A DNA stretch of 64,000 nucleotides from Lathyrus oleraceus (lineage: Eukaryota; Streptophyta; Magnoliopsida; Fabales; Fabaceae). Every line of letters begins with the position of its first letter. Within the stretch, counting starts at the first letter, position 1. The stretch covers positions 183,182,330-183,246,329 of the forward strand of contig NC_066581.1 in NCBI RefSeq assembly GCF_024323335.1, written 5' to 3'. This document shows positions 57,589 to 64,000 of the stretch, one piece after another. The translations under genes were made by a program, and so were the position numbers. The notes beneath the pieces were generated by a model. That model ran no database searches, was not told where the DNA came from, and saw only the letters and a program-made list of their open reading frames with translations.

Positions 57589-57973
57589 TTTTGTGTTGTT
57601 TGGCGTGCGTAAGCCGAACTACAGAGGCTCTGATTCTTGTTCCAGACAAGATATGTAGGCATAAGGTGCGATACCTTATCGAGCTCGTTCCTCTTAACCC
57701 CACCTGCGTTCCCCGTGTGTGTGTGTGATGTTTAGCAACCTTTTCTTTATTCTAAGACGTGGATCCCTAGGAGTACCTAGGACGTGAGGGGTGCTAATAC
57801 CTTCCCCTTGCGTAACCGACTCCCGAACCTTTTCTCTCTGGTCGCGAGACCATGTCTTTCCAGGTTTCTCTGAGCGTTTCCTTTCCCTATCTTGGGATAA
57901 ATAACGTTTAGTGGCGGCTCTGTGTGTTTTTATTTTTAGGCTCGCCGGTTGATTTTTCGCAGGATGCGACAGC

Positions 57974-57992
57974 TGGCGACTCTGCTGGGGAC
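57974..57992 (+). promoter_or_regulatory. Primer-binding site of the third Ogre
   Basis: TGGCGACTCTGCTGGGGAC, 2 bp after the LTR end, identical to 6861-6879. Confidence 0.92.
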
Positions 57993-59042
57993 CCTGCTGA
58001 TGTAGACCTATGCTGGTCCATCGTCCCTAAGCGAGTCTCTCCTAGCGTTCTAGGATTGGTTTGGGTTGCTTATTGTGTGTTGTTTATTTATTGCATTTAT
58101 TAGTCTAACCCTTGTTTATATAGTTGCGTTAAATACTTGCATGCATCATTACTGTCATGTTGCCATCTTCCTCTGCAGGTGGTTCTGTTATTTGGGGTGG
58201 GTGTTCTGAGTGGGGCTAAAACCCAGGCCCGAGTATACACCTAGGACTAGTGTGGTCTCACGTTGCCTCTTTCATGTTAGATCAACATGTGCCTGGCGGC
58301 GTGATGTGCCACAAGCCGGACGAGGCTCAGTTGATAGTGCTCATCTTTGTGGAGTATCCACTTTGTTTGAGTCACTCCGTCTGAGTTGTTGACTCTGGTG
58401 ACCAATCATTCCCGGATCTTTGGTTTAGACGATTTTAAGAGAGCTACAATGGCACACCCGAAAAGGCAAACCCATTGAGTATCTCCGCCCGATTGTCGCG
58501 ACTATTATCCGCCTTAGGATGGCTTGATTAGAACTTACCTGTGAGGGGAGGGTGTTTGTTCAGATAGCCTTCAGATGGTGACTTTTGATCTGTGGATCAG
58601 AGACATATTTATAAGTCGGATTTATGGTCATTTATTGCCGTGACGCCGGAGTGCTGTCCGTGATTTATTAGTGGGGATCCGTTTATTTCGGATTCCCTGG
58701 GCCGAGATATTTATCAGTGGGGATCCGTTTATTTCGGATTTCCTGGGCCGATTCAGATGGTGATGGTATGTCTGCTCAGAGACCAGTGATGATGATGATG
58801 TATCTGTCTTCCGTTTATTTCGGAACCCGTGGGTCAGAATTGTGATTGTTTGTTCCTCAGATGGTTATGATCAGTTCGAAACCCAGATTCAGTGCAGATG
58901 ATCAGATGGTTTGGAGGATGGCAACGCATTGCATTCATTCATCAGCATCATTACATTTTGCATTAATTGCATCTAACACATGTTTACCCATATGCAGGGA
59001 CACTTTTGATCGATATCCTGGTTGAGAGATTTCTGTTCAGAG
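57993..59042 (+). other. Internal leader of the third Ogre
   Basis: Non-coding, collinear with 6880-7907. It has a local duplication of AGTGGGGATCCGTTTATTTCGGATT (58670-58690 and 58716-58740). It ends with branch-like CTAAC (58973-58977) and ATATGCAG|G (58997), the conserved acceptor-like site. Confidence 0.75.
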
Positions 59043-60764
59043 ATGAGGACCGGTTTGAAGCCCGATGTTGTATACAGTTTCTTTGATCCTGAGATTGGTG
59101 TGCTGAAGGATATGGTAGCATTGATTACTCCTGACCATGTGGGAATGTTTAGAGAGTCATACGGCGGTATTCTGAAGACGGTTTTCAGGCTCACTGACTG
59201 TGATAGGAGCGCCATCCACACTCTTCTTCAGTTCTATGACCCTGGGTTGAGGTGTTTCATTTTTCCAGACTATCTGTTGGGGCCTTTGATGGAGGATTAT
59301 GTCAGCATCTTGGGTATTCAGATCCGAGATCAGATTCCTTTCCATGTTACGAGGGTAGATTCAGATGTCCTTGGGATTTCACGTGCTCTTTATTTGAGTC
59401 CGGAAATGGTCAAGGAGGGTTTGAAGGAGAAGGGAAAGCTACCTGGGTTTCATTTGAGTTTCTTGGAGGCCAATGCCAAGGAACATGCTGCAATGGGTAA
59501 CTGGAAGACGGTTTGTGCTCTGATTGCTGTGAGCATTTATGGGATCGTTCTGTTTCCTAATCAGAAGAATTTTGTGGACCATAATGCTATCAGGTTGTTT
59601 ATGCAGAGAAACCCTATTCCTACCCTGATTGGAGATGTGTACTACTCAGTGCATAACAGGAATGAGAAGAGGCAGGGTGGTCTGGTCAGATGCTGCTCTC
59701 AGTTGCTCTTTAAGTGGTTCATGGGATATTTGCCTTCCCGAGGTGCCTTTGCTCAGATTGATCCTAGTGTGAAGTGGTCCTTTCGATTGATGGGTCTGCG
59801 GGCTGATGACATTGCTTGGACTCATAATGGTTTAGCTGGTCGGGACTTCATCTGCAGTTGCGGGAGTTTACCTAATGTGCCTTTAGTGGGAGTTCAGGGT
59901 TGCATTAATTACAACCCGATGCTTCTCCGGAGACAGATGGGGTTCGCTATGGAGGTTCCTCCTCTCGGGCGAGAGATTCAGGAATCCTTTTACTTTCCGA
60001 TTGATGGCAACCAGGCCAAGCTGAGGCAAGTGTTAGATGAGTGGCGAGATATCCAAAGGAAGGGTAAGGTTCCGTTTGGTAAAGTCAACTGTCAGTATTT
60101 TCCACTATTTAAGGATTGGTTGCGGAAGAGGATTGAGTCTACATTTCTACCGTTTCCTGGAGGTGACTCTGTGTGTCATATGATTGAGGGTCCGAGTGCT
60201 TCTGTCAACATGGAGGAGTTCCTTGAGATGAAGAGAGCCAGAGATCAGTTACTTGCAGAGAAAGCTGAATTGGAGAGAAGTGTTGCTCGTTTTCAGGCGT
60301 CCAACCAAGAGATCAAGATGAAGATGGAAGATCAAGACAAGCGACATGCCCTAGCAGCCAAACGCTTTGAGATGGATACAGCCTACTATGGGAAGATCAG
60401 CCAGGCTTTAGCATCGTCTAACCGGGAGCACGACATCACTAAAGATAAGCTGTTCAGAGCATCAAAGGTGATTGAAGATGAGAAGAGAAGGCAAATCATA
60501 GTGAAGGATCAGAGAGATGACAGAGTCAGGGGTCTCATTGCTGAGTGGGAGGCAAAGCTGCAAGTCAAGGAGTCCGAGAAGCTAAAGATCATTGCAGAGA
60601 GAGATCACTATATGGCTGAGAGAGACCACTACTTCAGGCAGATGAAGATTCATCAGAAGGAAGTTGGGAGACTACAGCAGGAGAATACCGAGCTCAGGTT
60701 CGCCGCAGAGTTCGCAAGGATGGAAGATGAGATAGGGCCATCTGTGGGACCCTCATCTAGCTAG
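59043..60764 (+). CDS. Ogre ORF1 protein, intact
   Basis: 573 codons from the conserved ATG at 59043 (a further ATG at 59022 adds seven codons not conserved in the inner Ogre). The N-terminal globular domain (about residues 1-350) contains PDHVGMFRESYGGILK, TLLQFYDPGLRCFIFPDYLL, NQKNFVDHNAIRLF, PTLIGDVYYSVHNRNEKR and VPLVGVQGCINYNP. A linker with FPLFKDWLRKRIE leads to a long coiled coil (about 390-555) with IIAERDHYMAERDHYFRQM. No membrane segment or signal peptide is seen. It is known as the Ogre-specific extra ORF of unknown function; the domain resembles what I recall as DUF7745. The upstream leader holds an acceptor-like site, so translation may need a spliced mRNA. Confidence 0.95.
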   Translation: MRTGLKPDVVYSFFDPEIGVLKDMVALITPDHVGMFRESYGGILKTVFRLTDCDRSAIHTLLQFYDPGLRCFIFPDYLLGPLMEDYVSILGIQIRDQIPFHVTRVDSDVLGISRALYLSPEMVKEGLKEKGKLPGFHLSFLEANAKEHAAMGNWKTVCALIAVSIYGIVLFPNQKNFVDHNAIRLFMQRNPIPTLIGDVYYSVHNRNEKRQGGLVRCCSQLLFKWFMGYLPSRGAFAQIDPSVKWSFRLMGLRADDIAWTHNGLAGRDFICSCGSLPNVPLVGVQGCINYNPMLLRRQMGFAMEVPPLGREIQESFYFPIDGNQAKLRQVLDEWRDIQRKGKVPFGKVNCQYFPLFKDWLRKRIESTFLPFPGGDSVCHMIEGPSASVNMEEFLEMKRARDQLLAEKAELERSVARFQASNQEIKMKMEDQDKRHALAAKRFEMDTAYYGKISQALASSNREHDITKDKLFRASKVIEDEKRRQIIVKDQRDDRVRGLIAEWEAKLQVKESEKLKIIAERDHYMAERDHYFRQMKIHQKEVGRLQQENTELRFAAEFARMEDEIGPSVGPSSS

Positions 60765-61200
60765 ATCTTTCATTTGTGTTGGATTACCGTCAGGCTTGTT
60801 GACGGAATTCACTTGTCTGTATTTCTTTCCAATTTTGGAGGATTGTATTTGACTTTGTCTGGTTGATGTATGACTATGGCACTGTTTGTGCACTTTTTGG
60901 TTATGTAATGATGGTTTCTATTCAGTGATTGGTTGTCAAGCTTTATTTGCTTTACCGTATGCAGTTACACAGGTACACACATGGTTGGGGGTATCATGCT
61001 AAATCACATATCTCCAATCTGCACAATGAAATCAGATGTTAATCAGAATATTGCTGCCGAATTATTATTTGTCTCGATGATGCCAGGGTCGAGAGACAAA
61101 GTGTCCTTCATATGGATAGACACTGCATACATGCATTAATCATGATAACTTGTGTTTTATTTTGCAGGTGACTATTACTAACGTGCTTGTTTGTAAACAG
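60765..61200 (+). other. ORF1-gag spacer of the third Ogre
   Basis: Stop-rich in all frames. It ends TTTTGCAG (61168), TACTAAC (61176-61182), AAACAG (61200). The TAA at 61194-61196 closes the gag frame just upstream, so gag coding sequence after 61200 cannot be reached by a longer unspliced frame. Confidence 0.6.
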
Positions 61201-64000
61201 GAACCATTGCTCGCGCTCGAAGAGTAGTACCCCTGCACTCAACTCGCCCTCACAGATATTACACAAGAAGAAACACTCCCAGACTCATGGAGCTTCCCAG
61301 TGCTGATATGCTTGAATTGAAGGATAAGATGAACGAGCTGATCAATATAATGCAAGGTTTTGCAATTGGTCAGAAAGCGCTGGCGGATAAAGTTGAGAAA
61401 CTCGAGCGGGTTTCTGCTCAGAACAGTGGGGTCAACCTGGATGGAGTCTCCAACCAGGGGCAGGGATCCAGAGACGGAGGGAAGAGGACAACAGTTGGTC
61501 TGGTGAATAATGCTGGTGCTGCTGGTCAACCTGGGCCTAGTCAGAATATGAAAGACAACTTTGTGCCTCCGTTTTATGGGTTTGACGAAGATCAGGAGGA
61601 AGATAGAGAGGCTGACCAGTTCTCTATGCGAAATGAGCCTTTTGTGCCTTATGACATTCCTCCTCAGAACAAGGAAATTCAGCTGCTGGCTGAAAAGATA
61701 AAAGTGCTTGAGAGCTATGCCACTCCTGGGGTGGTAAATATGTCCAACATGGGACTGGTGGAGGGGATTGTGATTCCTCAGAAATTCAAAGCGCCTGCCT
61801 TTGACAAATACAACGGTAGTTCCTGCCCGGAAACTCATCTCCAGGCATTTGTCCGCAAAATCTCAGCATACACCGCGGATCAAAAACTGTGGATGTACTT
61901 TTTCCAGGACAGCCTGTCTGGAGGCTCCTTGGAATGGTACACCAAGTTGAGATCGTCCGATATCAAAAGCTGGCAAGATTTGGGAGATGCTTTCTTTAAG
62001 CAATACCAATTTAATGCTGATATGGCTCCGAGTCGTACCCAGCTGCAGGGTATGTCTCAAAAGCATAACGAAGGATTCAAGGAGTATGCTCAGCGATGGA
62101 GAGAACTGGCTGCGAGGGTGCAACCTCCTCTGGTGGACAGGGAGATGTCGGATTTGTTTATGGGGACCCTGCAGGGGCCGTTTGCAGAACGAATGGTGGG
62201 GTGTCCTGTTACCAACTTCTCTGATATCGTGGTAGCTGGAGAAAGAATAGAGAGTTGGTTAAAGCTGGGCAAGATTCAGGGTGCGTCTTCTTCTTCTTCA
62301 GGGTCGAAAAAGCCGTTTGGTAACAATGGTGGACAGAGGAAGAAAGAGGGAGATACCAGTGCAGTGTACGCTCAACGCGGACCCAGTAGGGACCGTTACT
62401 TCCAGCACAATGCTGCAGTAACAATTCCTGCTGAGTCTCATTCAGCACAACCGCAACAACAACAACAGCAGCAACAGCAACAAAGGCAACAACCCTTTCA
62501 GCAGAGACAACAAAGGGCTGGTTATCAGATCCGAGGCAGAGCGCAGGATCGTCAATTTGATAGGCCTCCAGTGAGTTATGCTTTCTTGTTTAAGAAGCTG
62601 CAGGATTTGGGCCTTGTGCAGACCAGAACTCTGGCACCTTTGAGACCTGATCAAAGGCCAGCCAGTTATGATGAGAATGCTAAATGTGAATTCCACTCGG
62701 GTGCGCCCGGGCACAACATTGAGAACTGTAAAGCTTTTAAGCACACAGTTCAAGACCTGGTGGATTCCAAAGCCATTAATTTTGCGCCATCTCCCAATGT
62801 CAACGCAAATCCCATGCCTGCGCATGGTCAGAGGGGGGTGAATGCAATTTCTGAGGAAAGTCGAGTTGGGCTATTTGATGTTGATCAGCTGAAGACGCCT
62901 TTGGCTGAGGTCAAGAGGCAGTTGTTAAGAAATGGGGTTTACCCGGGCTGCGGGTTTGAGTGTGCTGAGTGCACTATTTCTGCAAATGGTTGTGAGCTTC
63001 TGAGGAAGCATGTCCAGGGGCTGATGGACGATGGGGAGATTGTGATCGAGAAGTCTGAAGGGAAGAAGGAGGAGGTCTCCACCATAACCATTTTCTATGA
63101 CCCGGTTGATTTGTCTAACCTGGTGGAGGAGGCTCCAGTTACCATCACGGTACCTGGGCCGATTCCATACGACAAAGAGGATGCCGTGCCATGGCATTAT
63201 GGGGGAGAGGTATATTGTAATGGTGAGAGATTGGAAGAACAATCTGCTAGTGAAACCACCGTGCTAAAGGTGGATAATGCCGGTCCCAGCGGTTTCACTC
63301 GCAGTGGAAGGTTATTTGCTCCCGATGCTTTGAGGAAGGGGGAGGAAGAAAAAGATAAAAAGGAAAAGGCCGAGGCTTTAGCCAGGGCAAAGGGGAAGGC
63401 TGTGGCAGATAGCGGTAATACTCCTGTGATGACACCGGCGCCTGCGGGGTCGGATAACAAATTTGATGATGAGGCTGAAGAGTTTCTGAGAATCATCAAA
63501 AAGTCGGAGTATAAATTGGTGGATCACTTGCAGCAAACACCTTCTAAGATCTCGATTCTTTCACTGCTGTTGAGTTCTGAGGGTCATAGGGAGGCTTTAT
63601 TGAAAATTCTGAAGAAAGCCTATGTGCCTCAGGAAATCACAATCAACCAATTGGAGACGGTCGTATCCAACGTGCATGCTAGCCATGGGTTGGGCTTTAC
63701 TGATATGGATTTGACCGTAGATGGAAGGAACCATAATCGGGCGCTACACATTGCGATGGAATGCAAGGGAGCCGTGCTTTCGCATGTGCTGGTTGATACC
63801 GGCTCCTCATTGAATGTGTTGCCAAAGAAGGCCTTGGCGAAGCTGAACTGTGATGGGCTGATTTTGACCCCGACTGATCTGATTGTGCGAGCTTTTGATG
63901 GGTCAAAGCGGGCCGTATTTGGGGAGGTGGAATTGCCAGTGAAGATTGGCCCGGAGGTGTTTAAGTCAACCTTCTATGTTATGGACATCCAACCAGCTTA
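61201..64000 (+). CDS. gag-protease of the third Ogre, open to the window end
   Basis: More than 930 codons with no stop. The first ATG is at 61287 (MELPSADMLEL), but protein conservation with the inner Ogre begins at 61201 (TIARARRVVPLH). Order: Arg-rich N-terminus, coiled stretch, capsid-like core (DKYNGSS at 61804, WMYFFQDSLSG, FKEYAQRWRELAAR), Ser/Gln-rich linker with a CAA/CAG run (62449-62483), variant zinc knuckle C-x2-H-x5-H-x4-C (62685-62728), a second Cys cluster (CGFECAECTISANGCE, 62949-62997) and the protease DTGSS at 63795 with catalytic Asp present. A single gag-pro polyprotein is therefore expected. The RT half is beyond the window. Confidence 0.94.

Larger units (their letters stand above)
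53035..57971 (+). repeat. 5' LTR of the third Ogre (4937 bp)
   Basis: Starts TGTAACACCTCAAAATTTGCC and ends GGATGCGACA. TATA box 54432-54439. Leader donor-like AG|GT at 54815, acceptor-like sites at 56329, 56419 and 56545. U5 array at 57450-57588. Frames at 53860-54333 and elsewhere follow the repeat arrays and are not genes. Confidence 0.95.
53035..64000 (+). mobile_element. Third Ogre-type retrotransposon, 5' half, apparently intact
   Basis: 5' LTR 53035-57971, PBS 57974, leader, ORF1 59043-60764, gag-protease from 61201 running off the window. The 5 bases before it, GTACT (53030-53034), are the expected left target duplication; the right end is outside. In everything visible the coding frames are open. 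The LTR differs strongly from the inner Ogre LTR in U3 (a 51-bp array), so it is a different subfamily. Confidence 0.95.

Overview
The window is plant nuclear DNA made almost entirely of nested LTR retrotransposons. I found no convincing host gene, no rRNA or tRNA gene and no CRISPR. Three very large Ty3/gypsy elements of the Ogre type (Tat lineage) are present. Each has LTRs of about 5 kb and a primer-binding site matching the end of a tRNA-Arg. The copies with internal sequence also have an extra ORF1 upstream of gag. Together with SIRE/Maximus-type copia and Athila/Cyclops-type remnants, this points to a legume, most likely the pea/vetch/lentil tribe. The species assignment is inference.

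Left half. Bases 1-1835 are the end of one Tat-type LTR. It is inserted into the 3' untranslated region of a 'host' Ogre, whose pieces are 1836-2117 and 24868-25885 and whose 3' LTR is 25886-31053. The same host 3' region is split by a complete, same-strand 'inner' Ogre at 2118-24867 (22,750 bp), flanked by the 5-bp target duplication TGGGG. The inner Ogre carries 5' LTR, PBS, ORF1, gag, protease, intron, RT, two RNase H domains, integrase, a repeat-rich 3' region and 3' LTR. Its LTRs differ by roughly 1-2 % by eye. Its coding region has nine in-frame stops, one frameshift and a lost protease catalytic Asp, while the integrase frame is open.

Middle. The host Ogre itself sits in the RNase H region of a decayed minus-strand copia element (31054-37338). 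To its right are an unassigned LTR-like fragment, a minus-strand Athila-like 5' end (38128-40444), and the 3' end of a plus-strand Athila/Cyclops-like element (40445-43801). Then come about 8 kb of AT-rich DNA with minisatellites and weak coding relics.

Right end. A minus-strand Tat gag relic (about 51690-52063) is interrupted by a minus-strand Tat LTR (52064-53034). That LTR is interrupted by a third Ogre (53035 to the window end), whose ORF1 and visible gag-protease frame are intact.

The most interesting signal is a set of splice-site-like sequences conserved between the Ogres, in the long R/U5 leader and directly before ORF1 and gag. A coding-conserved gag N-terminus also lies upstream of the first gag ATG, and U5 minisatellites carry a GTAAGT motif in each unit of the inner Ogre. 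Together they suggest that Ogre expression uses more splicing than the pro-RT intron I know of. This is a prediction from sequence only.
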